NCBI GenBank assembly: GCA_028687425.1
Contig: JAQUAD010000021.1
Coordinates: forward strand, 1-43,385
Origin: Sideroxydans sp.
Lineage (GTDB): Bacteria > Pseudomonadota > Gammaproteobacteria > Burkholderiales > Gallionellaceae
Length of the DNA: 43,385 bases
Direction: 5' to 3'
A program made the position numbers and the translations under genes. Position 1 is the stretch's first letter, and each line of letters begins with the position of its first letter. Below the pieces are notes generated by a model. It was not told the DNA's origin and did not search any database. It was given only the letters and a program-made list of their open reading frames with translations. Positions 10,290-16,845 of this stretch are shown in pieces.

Positions 10290-10336
10290 GTTTTCTCCTT
10301 GTTGTGATGCCGGGACATCCGGCAAGGAGAATGCTA

Positions 10337-10368
10337 GCCACCTGCTGCTGACAACGTGATGGCAGGAG
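10337..10368 (-). promoter_or_regulatory. WYL-cluster operator, copy A
   Basis: One of three 32-bp near-identical elements. On the minus strand it contains the imperfect dyad CTCCTGCCA-N6-TGTCAGCAG followed by CAGGTGGC. It differs from copy C at 4 of 32 positions. It lies 47 bases upstream of the start at 10289 and just after the stop of the TfoX-C gene. The TTGTCA inside the right half-site may act as a -35, though spacing to a convincing -10 is poor. Confidence 0.7.
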
Positions 10369-10371
10369 TGT

Positions 10372-10641
10372 TCATGGACGCTTGTTGATTTCAATATCTT
10401 CCAGTTGCATCAGCAGACTTAACCTATCGTGCTTCGCCACCTCCTGCCAATGCCGTCCTGTCAATGCGCCTTCCATCGCCCACAGCAGGTTGAGACTGGC
10501 ATTGCCACTGTGCTGCTTCACTTGCAGGTAAGCGGGCACTGAGCCGAGTTCGCGCAATTGCTCAATGGTTTTGATGCCTGCCTGTTCCAGCATCTGCTGC
10601 GACTTGGGGCCGAAGTTAGGCAGGTCGGCGATGTTTGTCAT
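10372..10641 (-). CDS. TfoX C-terminal-domain protein
   Basis: An 89-residue protein made only of the TfoX C-terminal domain: LPNFGPKSQQMLEQAGIKTI, VPAYLQVKQ, NLLWAMEGALTGRHWQEV. The ATG at 10641 overlaps the stop of the cupin gene (ATGA), which fixes the start; an earlier ATG at 10665 would run 28 bases into that gene. It ends 4 bases before operator copy A. With the separate N-domain gene at 9292-9627 it makes a split TfoX pair in different units of the same cluster. Function unknown; such domains are helix-hairpin-helix-like and may bind DNA or partner proteins. Confidence 0.85.
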   Translation of the reverse strand: MTNIADLPNFGPKSQQMLEQAGIKTIEQLRELGSVPAYLQVKQHSGNASLNLLWAMEGALTGRHWQEVAKHDRLSLLMQLEDIEINKRP

Positions 10642-11156
10642 TCGCCTTCCCAGTAGTCGAGGCATTGATCGGGCCTGCCGATGAAGCGGAAGGCCCCTGG
10701 CTTGCCGTCGGCACCGGGTGGCAACTCGGCCATGACGCCGAAATGTCCGCTGACGGGATATTCACATACCTCGGGATAGATGCGTGTGCTGACGGCAAGG
10801 TATCTGAGTTCGGCAGTGCCGGTGTTGGTGACGACATGGGCGGTATCCCTTCCGCCCGGCGGCAGTGCGACAATGTCACCCTGTTTGATGGGGTAAGTCG
10901 TCTCGCCTATCTTCACCTCGCCCGATCCTTCCAGCACGAAGAACATCTCTTCGTTCGCCAGGTGGCTGTGCGGCGGGAAGGCTCGCTTGCCGGGCGGCAC
11001 GGCGGTGATGTTGTAGCCGAGTTTTTGCGCGCCGATCAGCGGCGAGATGCGCGCCATGCGTGCTTCATAGCGCGTTGCCGCTTCCCCTTGGGGTTCCATG
11101 CCGGGCGGCGGTGGCAGCAACTGGACATCGGCGATGTTGATGAGGGGTTTGCTCAT
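10638..11156 (-). CDS. Cupin-domain metal-binding protein
   Basis: A 172-residue single-cupin protein. Motif 1 carries H63, H65 and E70 (PPHSHLANEEMFFVLEGSGE) and motif 2 includes GDIVALPPGGRDTAH with H107, so the usual metal ligands (three His, one Glu) are present. Some such proteins are dioxygenases, isomerases or sugar sensors; the substrate here is not evident. It is the first gene of the unit behind operator copy B, which lies 40 bases upstream, and it is translationally coupled to the TfoX-C gene. Confidence 0.85.
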   Translation of the reverse strand: MSKPLINIADVQLLPPPPGMEPQGEAATRYEARMARISPLIGAQKLGYNITAVPPGKRAFPPHSHLANEEMFFVLEGSGEVKIGETTYPIKQGDIVALPPGGRDTAHVVTNTGTAELRYLAVSTRIYPEVCEYPVSGHFGVMAELPPGADGKPGAFRFIGRPDQCLDYWEGE

Positions 11157-11196
11157 GTGTGGTGCCTTTCAGTCGGGAGGAAGGTACGCACATTAT

Positions 11197-11228
11197 GCCG
11201 CCCCCTGCTGACAGCGTGGTGGCAGCAG
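11197..11228 (-). promoter_or_regulatory. WYL-cluster operator, copy B
   Basis: Second copy of the 32-bp element, with dyad CTGCTGCCA-N6-TGTCAGCAG on the minus strand. It differs from copy C at 2 of 32 positions. It lies 40 bases upstream of the cupin start and directly after the DUF1697 stop. A CATAAT hexamer follows immediately downstream and could be the -10. Confidence 0.72.
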
Positions 11229-11229
11229 G

Positions 11230-11763
11230 CTAGCCGGAGACCAGCCCCTGCAATTTCTTGACGGTGTTCCAGTTGCGGCCTGTCATGGCTACGCCGAGCA
11301 GCCGTTCCATATTGGCCGCCAGTTTGGATCGACCGATGCCATCCGGCGCATGCAGGTAGAACACATCCCCCTTCAATTCGCAGCGCTCGCTTGCAGCCTT
11401 GATCTTTTCGATCCCGGCAAGGTCGGGCGCAGGCGGAACGCATTTGAGGAAATTGAAATGCAGGGTGTTGCCTTCAGCTTTGTCTTCCGGGAAAGGGTTC
11501 GCCTTGATGGCCTTTTCCAGCTTGCCCGCATCGAGCAGCAGCACTTTGGGCTCGAAGCCGTGGCGCTCTTTGATCGCTGCAGCAATCCTTTCCGCCAGCA
11601 CAGCAGGCTCACCATTGCTGTCGAAAATGACATTACCGCTCTGGATGTAAGTACGGACAGCTTGCAAACCCAGCCCTTCCAGCACGGTGGTCAACTCCTT
11701 CATCGGCAGCTTGTTGTTACCACCGACATTGATGCCGCGAAACAGGGCGATGTCTGTCGTCAT
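11230..11763 (-). CDS. DUF1697 family protein
   Basis: A 177-residue cytoplasmic protein of the DUF1697 family, recognised by the N-terminus ALFRGINVGGNNKLPMKEL, then VRTYIQSGNVIFDS, and a C-terminal GRSKLAANMERLLGVAMTGR and NWNTVKKL. The family has no established function. It follows the glycosylase gene tag by 15 bases and is the last gene of the unit behind operator copy C. Its stop abuts operator copy B. Confidence 0.9.
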   Translation of the reverse strand: MTTDIALFRGINVGGNNKLPMKELTTVLEGLGLQAVRTYIQSGNVIFDSNGEPAVLAERIAAAIKERHGFEPKVLLLDAGKLEKAIKANPFPEDKAEGNTLHFNFLKCVPPAPDLAGIEKIKAASERCELKGDVFYLHAPDGIGRSKLAANMERLLGVAMTGRNWNTVKKLQGLVSG

Positions 11764-11778
11764 GGTTCCTCACTCCTG

Positions 11779-12390
11779 TCACGACCGGGACAGGGCCAAT
11801 ACCTCTGCCCGGCGGAAGCAATCCACCGAGTGGTCGTTCACCATGCCTGCCGCCTGCATGTGCGCATAGCAGATGGTCGAGCCGACGAACTTGAAACCGC
11901 GGCGCAGCAGTTCCTTGCTCATGGCATCCGACTCTTTGCTGGTCGCGCGGTAACCGGCCTCGCTGCGTATCTCGTTCACGATGGGTTTGCCATCCACGAA
12001 ACGCCACAGATAGTCAGCAAAGCTGCCAAATTCGCTCTGCACTTCCAGATAGCGCTGCGCATTGTTGATGGCGGCCTGTATCTTGGCGCGGTTGCGGATG
12101 ATGCTGGCATCGCCCATCAGCGCTTCGACCTTCTTTTCGCTATAGCGGGCGATCTTTTGCGGATCGAAGCCATCGAACAGGCGGCGGTAGTTCTCGCGCT
12201 TGCGCAGCACGGTGTACCAGCTCAATCCTGCTTGCGCCGCTTCCAGCGTCAGGAATTCGAACATCTTCTGGTCGTCGTGCACGGGTACGCCCCACTCTTC
12301 ATCGTGGTAGGCGACGTAATCGGGCTTGCTCAGGTCTACCCACGGGCAACGACATACTTCGCGTGTGTGTTTCATGCTGCGCCTGTTCAT
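11779..12390 (-). CDS. tag: DNA-3-methyladenine glycosylase I
   Basis: Removes 3-methyladenine from alkylated DNA in base-excision repair. Family features: CPWV near the N-terminus, YHDEEWGVPVHDD, FEFLTLEAAQAGLSWYTVLRKR, RGFKFVGSTICYAHMQAAGMVNDH. The zinc ligands of E. coli Tag (an N-terminal Cys, two His and a C-terminal Cys) have counterparts in CRCPW, YHDEEW and DHSVDC. The ATG at 12390 overlaps the stop of the upstream gene (ATGA) and gives 203 residues; the ATG at 12375 (198 residues) is equally possible. Second gene of the copy-C unit, giving that unit a DNA-damage flavour. Confidence 0.95.
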   Translation of the reverse strand: MNRRSMKHTREVCRCPWVDLSKPDYVAYHDEEWGVPVHDDQKMFEFLTLEAAQAGLSWYTVLRKRENYRRLFDGFDPQKIARYSEKKVEALMGDASIIRNRAKIQAAINNAQRYLEVQSEFGSFADYLWRFVDGKPIVNEIRSEAGYRATSKESDAMSKELLRRGFKFVGSTICYAHMQAAGMVNDHSVDCFRRAEVLALSRS

Positions 12391-12689
12391 TGCTGCAACA
12401 GCACGTGCGATTGTCCTTGCTCGCACTGGATGCTGGCGATGTCTATCATCGGTTCGCACTGGCCGGCCATTTCCACTTCGAATCGCTCACCGGCCAACTC
12501 GGCAGCTTCGCCGCTTTCCCAGCACAGCAAATCTATCCACTCGCCCTTGCTCGTCTCGGACAGACTGCGCAAGCGGAAGCCCGGCTGACGTTGCAACCAT
12601 GCATCGAGTTTCTTGTTCGACTCCAGCCATTCGGCCACTGTCCTGCCCTGACTCAAACGAAAACGCACCAGTTCTGTTTTGCCTGTCAT
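12387..12689 (-). CDS. Uncharacterised ~100-residue protein, paralogue B
   Basis: A 100-residue protein clearly paralogous to the gene at 9987-10289, sharing ELVRFRL, AEWL, KLD/N-W, QPGFR-RS-SET and GEWID in the same order. No signal peptide or membrane segment. It is the first gene of the unit behind operator copy C and is coupled to tag by a 4-base overlap. Both paralogues are leader genes of operator-controlled units, suggesting duplication of the gene together with its control site. Function unknown. Confidence 0.75.
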   Translation of the reverse strand: MTGKTELVRFRLSQGRTVAEWLESNKKLDAWLQRQPGFRLRSLSETSKGEWIDLLCWESGEAAELAGERFEVEMAGQCEPMIDIASIQCEQGQSHVLLQQ

Positions 12690-12728
12690 ATCGCCTCACA
12701 ATTGAATTTTGATCCTGCTGACACTCTA

Positions 12729-12760
12729 GCCGCCCGCTGCTGACAACGTGGTGGCAGCAG
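12729..12760 (-). promoter_or_regulatory. WYL-cluster operator, copy C
   Basis: Third copy of the 32-bp element (dyad CTGCTGCCA-N6-TGTCAGCAG, minus strand), 39 bases upstream of the start at 12689 and just after the DUF2239 stop. A second TGTCAGCAG occurs a few bases downstream on the same strand, at 12714-12722, as an isolated half-site seen only in this copy. Confidence 0.72.
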
Positions 12761-12762
12761 CC

Positions 12763-13356
12763 TCAGCCCTGCGGCAGGAAAGTGCGCAATGCCAGCTTGC
12801 GCGCATGCTCGCGTATATCCAGCGGCCACGCCTCGGTGTGCATGCCGAACTGCTCTGGCTGGTCGGCGAACAGGGCGCGGGTCGCTTCTTCGTAACCCGG
12901 CAGGTTGCCGGCAATGGCGGACATGAAACGGTAGGTGGCCTCCTGCGCCTGACGCTGGCGATCCTTGATCTCGTTGGCGCGGCTGGCGGCTTCGACCAGT
13001 TTGCGCAGGGCGACCGATGCGCCGCCGGACTGTTTGGACAGCCATTCCCAGTGGCGTGGCAGCAAGGTCACTTCGCGCGACACCACCCCTAGTTTGGGAC
13101 GGCCCGCTGTACGCACCGCCGGTTCAGGTTCTGCAACAGGCTGCAACGGTTCGGGCAAGCGGCTTAATACATCCTGCACCGTGCCGCGCAGGTCGATCTC
13201 CATCGGTTCACTGGTCTGGTCATCAAAGATCAGCACCGAACTGTCCGCATGCTGCTCTTGCCATTGTTTGACAACAGCAGCGACGGCATGCAGCCCGCCT
13301 TCGGCGATACGTTGCGCACCGCTGAAAGCGATGCAGGATGGGGTAAGGTCTTTCAT
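12763..13356 (-). CDS. DUF2239 family protein
   Basis: A 197-residue protein of the DUF2239 family, with an N-terminal CIAFSGAQRIAEGGL, a central GRPKLGVVSREVTLLPRHWEW, then SGGASVALRKLVEAA and a C-terminal region (RFMSAIAGNLPGYEEATRAL). The middle looks like a ribbon-helix-helix or related DNA-contact region, but that is speculation. The ATG at 13356 is chosen because an upstream GTG at 13386 lies inside the promoter. It has its own strong promoter with tandem palindromes and no copy of the 32-bp operator, so it is probably controlled separately from the WYL cluster. Confidence 0.8.
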   Translation of the reverse strand: MKDLTPSCIAFSGAQRIAEGGLHAVAAVVKQWQEQHADSSVLIFDDQTSEPMEIDLRGTVQDVLSRLPEPLQPVAEPEPAVRTAGRPKLGVVSREVTLLPRHWEWLSKQSGGASVALRKLVEAASRANEIKDRQRQAQEATYRFMSAIAGNLPGYEEATRALFADQPEQFGMHTEAWPLDIREHARKLALRTFLPQG

Positions 13357-13386
13357 ATGCGCACTATCCAGATTCAAGATGCGCAC

Positions 13387-13426
13387 ATTTTACCCGGGTT
13401 TTATTTTAGGTCAATATTACCCGGGT
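13387..13426 (-). promoter_or_regulatory. DUF2239 promoter with tandem ACCCGGGT palindromes
   Basis: On the minus strand TTGACC (13409-13414) and TAAAAT (13387-13392) are separated by 16 bases, a good sigma-70 promoter 31 bases before the ATG. An 8-bp palindrome ACCCGGGT occurs twice: 13392-13399, next to the -10, and 13419-13426, just upstream of the -35. Centres are 27 bp apart and flanks are AT-rich. This arrangement is typical of a repressor operator pair; the regulator is not identified. Confidence 0.7.
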
Positions 13427-13461
13427 TTATTTATTTCAAATTATTGCTCGCCGCACGCAGA

Positions 13462-13944
13462 TCAATCATCGTCATCGTCGTACCAGCGCCCCCGACCCGG
13501 GATGCTGATGCTGTGTTCCGACCAGCGGTTCTGCGCGATGTTCTGGTGACAGGCGGTGCAGTTGGCGCGGCTCTTCACTTCGGGATGCACCCATTCCTTG
13601 GGTGAGACGCTGCGGTGTTCGCGCAGGAACCATGGCGTTTCGGTGATGCGCAGACTGACCGCACTGTGACGCGCTCCGCTACCGGCATTCCGCGTCAGGT
13701 AGCTTTCAATGGCCTGCCTGTCTTTCGCGCTCAGTTCGGCGTTGTCGCCGAAGTGCTTGTCCAGATTCGCCATCAGTTGTTTCCAGTTTTCTTCCGTCAG
13801 CAGGCGCGGCGGGAAGGCGGCGTGGCAACTCCCGCACTCTTCCTGCCACAGGGCATTGGGAGGCGACTGCATCTTGCCCCCGTCGGCATGGGCCGGTTGC
13901 GTGACGGCCAGCAGCAATGCCAGCGACATGATGATGCGCTTCAT
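13462..13944 (-). CDS. Dihaem cytochrome c (DHC type)
   Basis: A 160-residue periplasmic cytochrome. The ATG at 13944 has AGGAGG upstream and overlaps the SHP stop (ATGA). The signal peptide is MKRIIMSLALLLAVTQPAHA. Haem motifs are CGSCH (37-41) and CTACH (129-133). Sequence around them (ALWQEECGSCHAAFPPRLLT, NCTACHQNIAQNRWSEHSI) fits the DHC family, which in Rhodobacter and Shewanella is encoded beside SHP and passes electrons to it. The protein ends in a run of five aspartates. The cytochrome b561 that often completes this cluster is not encoded nearby. Confidence 0.9.
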   Translation of the reverse strand: MKRIIMSLALLLAVTQPAHADGGKMQSPPNALWQEECGSCHAAFPPRLLTEENWKQLMANLDKHFGDNAELSAKDRQAIESYLTRNAGSGARHSAVSLRITETPWFLREHRSVSPKEWVHPEVKSRANCTACHQNIAQNRWSEHSISIPGRGRWYDDDDD

Positions 13945-14351
13945 ACTTTTCCTCCTTCGATTGCGAACTGGATGAAATCTGCCTTTTCGGCGGCACTGCA
14001 TTCACGACCCACCACCTCTGTGCAATTACGCTTGAACCATTTGGCGACCTTTTTGGCATCGGTGAATCGTTCCGCATTCACAACGGGCGTGAGCGGTTCG
14101 ATGGGTTTGCCTGTCTTCACATGCTTGCCTACCGCATGCATGTCCTTGCCGTGGCAGCTGGTGCAGCCCGGTGCGCGTTCCGATATACCCCATTGCTTGA
14201 CGAACAGCTCGCGCCCGCGCTCGGCGGAAGGCTTGAAACCCTGTCCTGCCTCGGCGGTGTAGACCGCCTGGATCTGTTGCGGTGTATCGGCCAGTGCCGG
14301 TGCAGCGCCTGCCAGCATCAGCAGGGTGATACAAATTTTTTTCGCGTTCAT
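13941..14351 (-). CDS. SHP-type monohaem cytochrome c (DUF1924)
   Basis: A 136-residue exported cytochrome with signal MNAKKICITLLMLAGAAPALA. The single haem site is CTSCH (63-67). The C-terminal KWFKRNCTEVVGREC matches the SHP pattern: N109 aligns with the unusual distal Asn ligand and C110/C118 with the disulfide of Rhodobacter SHP. SHP binds oxygen and other diatomic ligands and is reduced by DHC; its physiological role is unsettled. It is divergent from the response regulator, with a CTTAA-N6-CTTAA box 48 bases upstream, so control by that two-component system is likely. Confidence 0.92.
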   Translation of the reverse strand: MNAKKICITLLMLAGAAPALADTPQQIQAVYTAEAGQGFKPSAERGRELFVKQWGISERAPGCTSCHGKDMHAVGKHVKTGKPIEPLTPVVNAERFTDAKKVAKWFKRNCTEVVGRECSAAEKADFIQFAIEGGKV

Positions 14352-14398
14352 AATGTGTGCCTTCAGGGTTGGGACGGTGCGCAGTGTGGCAAACGATT

Positions 14399-14414
14399 CT
14401 TAACCCCTCCTTAA
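14399..14414 (-). promoter_or_regulatory. CTTAA-N6-CTTAA response-regulator box upstream of SHP-DHC
   Basis: Exact direct repeat CTTAA (14399-14403), six bases, CTTAA (14410-14414), read on the plus strand. This matches the established box for QseB/PmrA-type OmpR-family regulators. It lies 48 bases before the SHP start and 21 before the response-regulator start. Its geometry matches the second box at 16776-16791 relative to a minus-strand gene, so SHP-DHC is the likelier target; autoregulation remains possible. Confidence 0.75.
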
Positions 14415-14435
14415 TGAACGGACGAACTGGCGACC

Positions 14436-15098
14436 ATGAGAATTTTGCTGGTGGAAGATGACAGACTGCTGGGCGACGGTACCCGCAACAGCCTCGGCCA
14501 TCTCGGCTTCACCGTGGACTGGATGCAGGACGGACAGCTGGCGCTGGATGCGCTGACCAGCGAGGCGTACGACGCCATCGTGCTGGACATCGGCCTGCCG
14601 CGTCAGGATGGCTACAGCGTGCTGCAAACGATGCGCGAGCGCGGCCTGCACACGCCAGTGCTGATGCTCACCTCGCGCGACGACAAGTTGGACAAGCTCA
14701 AAGGCTTCGGCCTCGGCGCGGACGATTACGTGGTGAAACCGGTGGACATGGAGGAACTCGCAGCACGCCTGCGCGCCCTGATCCGCCGCAGCGGCGGACG
14801 CGCCACCGCCCGCCTTGCGGTGGGCGCGGTCGAGATCGATCCCGACAGTCGGCAGACCTGGCTCAACGGTAAAAGCGTGGAACTGTCGGCGCGCGAGTTC
14901 GGACTGCTGGAACTGCTGATGCAGAACGCCGACCGCGTGATGACGCGCGCCCAGCTGGAACAAAGCATCTACGGCTGGGACGACAGCACCGACAGCAACA
15001 CCATCGAGGTATTCATCCACCATTTGCGCAAGAAGCTGGGCAGCGACTTTATCCAGACCCTGCGCGGCATCGGTTATACCGTGAGGCGTCCGTCATGA
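14436..15098 (+). CDS. OmpR-family response regulator, QseB-like
   Basis: A 220-residue two-component regulator. The receiver domain (1-115) has acidic pocket E7/D8/D9, phosphoacceptor D51 (VLDIGLPRQDG) and K101 (KPVD). The C-terminal winged helix carries VELSAREFGLLELLM and SNTIEVFIHHLRKKLG. These are typical of the QseB/PmrA/TctD branch. Its stop overlaps the kinase start (ATGA). Predicted targets are the divergent SHP-DHC operon and the zinc-ribbon gene at 16447, both preceded by CTTAA-N6-CTTAA. The stimulus is unknown. Confidence 0.95.
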   Translation: MRILLVEDDRLLGDGTRNSLGHLGFTVDWMQDGQLALDALTSEAYDAIVLDIGLPRQDGYSVLQTMRERGLHTPVLMLTSRDDKLDKLKGFGLGADDYVVKPVDMEELAARLRALIRRSGGRATARLAVGAVEIDPDSRQTWLNGKSVELSAREFGLLELLMQNADRVMTRAQLEQSIYGWDDSTDSNTIEVFIHHLRKKLGSDFIQTLRGIGYTVRRPS

Positions 15099-16438
15099 GC
15101 CGGCGCACCATGTCCATCCAGTCGCGTCTCACGCTGCTCCTGCTCGGCGCGGTGCTGCTGTTCGGCATCATCGCGGGCTTCGAGAGCCACAAGAATGCGC
15201 TGCACGAAGCGGATGAGTTGTTCGATGCGCAACTGGTGCAATTCACCCACAGCCTGCTCTCAGTCGCGACCGACCTGGACGATGACCATGCCGCGCGCAA
15301 GCTGCCGCCCTCGCACAAATACCAGCAGAACTTCGTCTTCGAGGTATGGAGCGAGGACGACGGCGAACGCAGGATATTGCTGCGTTCCGACGAAGCGATA
15401 GACCTGGACGGCATGGCCTTGCCGCCGAGAAAGCTGAAGAATAGAACATGGAACGGCAGTGACTGGCGCTTCTATCATTTGCGCGACGAGCGTCGCCGCA
15501 TCGAGGTGCTGGCAGGCCAGAACAACAAGGTACGCAATGAGCTGGCACGCGAAGTCGCCTGGCACAACGTCACGCCGTTCCTGTTCGGCCTGCCGGTACT
15601 GGCATTGTTCATCCTCATCGCCATTCGCTTCGGTCTGCGCCCGTTGAACAAGCTCACCGCTTCCTTGCAGCGTTTGCAGCCGGAGCAATTGAGCCCTGTC
15701 GAATTGCAGGCCGCTCCCGCCGAGATCACGCCGGTGGTGGAGGCACTGAACAACCTGCTCACGCGCACCGCCAGCGTGATCGAGAACGAGCGCCGCTTCA
15801 CCGCCGACGCGGCACACGAACTGCGCACGCCCATCGCCGCGCTGCAATCGCAGATACAGGCTGCACAACTCGCCACCAGCGCAGCCGAGCGCGATGACTG
15901 CCTGCGCAAATCTCTGCAAGGCACCGAGCGCATGTCGCATCTGGTCGGACAACTGCTCACACTGTCGCGACTGGACGAACTGAGCGCGCCCGCCTTGCTC
16001 GAACCGCTGAACCTGGCCGAGCTGGCACGCGCATGCAGCGCAGAGCTCGCCCCGCTGGCACTGGATAAACATATCGTGCTGGAATTGAACGGCGACTCGG
16101 CGACAGCGGTGATGGCTTCTGAGGAATTGCTGCACATACTTTTGCGCAACCTGCTGGACAACGCCATCCGCTACACGCCGCAAAACGGCCGGGTGTCGAT
16201 CGATGTCGCTGACAACACGCTGACCATCACCGACAGCGGCTGCGGCGTCGCCGAAGACGATCTGCCGCTACTGGGACAACGCTTCAATCGCTTCGACCGC
16301 TCGGCGCAGGATGGTGTGGGCTTGGGGCTGTCCATCGTGCAGCGCATCGCTGCCCTGCACGGTGCGCAGCTTGAATTCAGTCAAGCATCCAACCTCGGCG
16401 GACTGAAGGTGACGGTGAACTTTCCTGCATCGAGCTGA
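15095..16438 (+). CDS. Sensor histidine kinase, QseC-like
   Basis: A 447-residue inner-membrane kinase paired with the regulator upstream. TM1 at about 11-29, a ~130-residue periplasmic sensor domain, TM2 at about 160-180, a HAMP-like linker, then a dimerisation domain with phospho-accepting H241 (TADAAHELRTPIAALQSQI). The ATPase domain shows the N box (LLRNLLDNAIRYTP), G1 (ITDSGCGV) and G2 (GVGLGLSIVQRI). All catalytic motifs are intact. It ends 8 bases before the convergent zinc-ribbon gene. Confidence 0.95.
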   Translation: MSRRTMSIQSRLTLLLLGAVLLFGIIAGFESHKNALHEADELFDAQLVQFTHSLLSVATDLDDDHAARKLPPSHKYQQNFVFEVWSEDDGERRILLRSDEAIDLDGMALPPRKLKNRTWNGSDWRFYHLRDERRRIEVLAGQNNKVRNELAREVAWHNVTPFLFGLPVLALFILIAIRFGLRPLNKLTASLQRLQPEQLSPVELQAAPAEITPVVEALNNLLTRTASVIENERRFTADAAHELRTPIAALQSQIQAAQLATSAAERDDCLRKSLQGTERMSHLVGQLLTLSRLDELSAPALLEPLNLAELARACSAELAPLALDKHIVLELNGDSATAVMASEELLHILLRNLLDNAIRYTPQNGRVSIDVADNTLTITDSGCGVAEDDLPLLGQRFNRFDRSAQDGVGLGLSIVQRIAALHGAQLEFSQASNLGGLKVTVNFPASS

Positions 16439-16446
16439 CGCAGCGA

Positions 16447-16722
16447 CTAGAAGTCGAACATCTTGTGCCAGATGGTTTCTCGCTTGCCGTGGTGATAGCC
16501 ATGCTTGTCATGGCTGTGCTTGTCATAACCGTGATGCCCCATACTGGGATACGGCGTTGCGGGACGCATGTTCTGGTTGACCTCCAGAGCAGCCATACGC
16601 TCCACCAGTTTCTCGAGCTCACCCCGATCCAGCCAGATACCGCGACAGGTCGGGCAGTAGTCGATCTCGACGCCTTGCTTGTCTGTCATCAATAATTCCA
16701 CATTGCATACAGGACACTTCAT
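16447..16722 (-). CDS. Small zinc-ribbon (TFIIB-type) protein with His-rich tail
   Basis: A 91-residue protein. The ATG at 16722 has AAGGAG upstream; an in-frame ATG at 16761 adds 13 residues without a good site. C3/C6 (CPVC) and C23/C26 (CPTC) form a zinc-ribbon of the zf-TFIIB family (KCPVC, GVEIDYCPTCRGIWLDRGEL). After residue 45 a His/Lys/Tyr-rich tail follows (MGHHGYDKHSHDKHGYHHGK) that could bind metal. It has a CTTAA-N6-CTTAA box 53 bases upstream, suggesting control by the neighbouring QseB-like regulator. Function unknown. Confidence 0.85.
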   Translation of the reverse strand: MKCPVCNVELLMTDKQGVEIDYCPTCRGIWLDRGELEKLVERMAALEVNQNMRPATPYPSMGHHGYDKHSHDKHGYHHGKRETIWHKMFDF

Positions 16723-16775
16723 TCGCTTTCTCCTTGAATCGCCAACGGCGAATGAAGCCATCTTAGCCAGCGCAG

Positions 16776-16791
16776 CTTAAGTATCCCTTAA
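16776..16791 (-). promoter_or_regulatory. CTTAA-N6-CTTAA box upstream of the zinc-ribbon gene
   Basis: Second exact CTTAA-N6-CTTAA (16776-16780 and 16787-16791, plus-strand reading). In the gene's direction the second half is followed after 10 bases by TAAGAT, a plausible -10. Spacing and orientation relative to the gene match those at SHP. Confidence 0.72.
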
Positions 16792-16796
16792 TGACA

Positions 16797-16819
16797 ACGG
16801 GCAGCTCAAGGCTGCCCGT
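16797..16819 (-). terminator. Hairpin after def, possible terminator
   Basis: A perfect 9-bp stem (ACGGGCAGC with GCTGCCCGT) and a 5-base loop lie 27 bases beyond the def stop in the direction of transcription. The minus-strand bases that follow (TGTCATTAAGG) are not a clear T run, so termination would be weak. It probably separates the def unit from the zinc-ribbon promoter. Confidence 0.5.
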
Positions 16820-16845
16820 AACAGTGCGACACGGCATGGCTGCCG

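Noticed and set aside
13381-13430. ACCCGGGT repeats as the start of a CRISPR or tandem-repeat array
   Set aside because: Only two copies, 8-bp palindromes positioned around promoter elements; better explained as operators.
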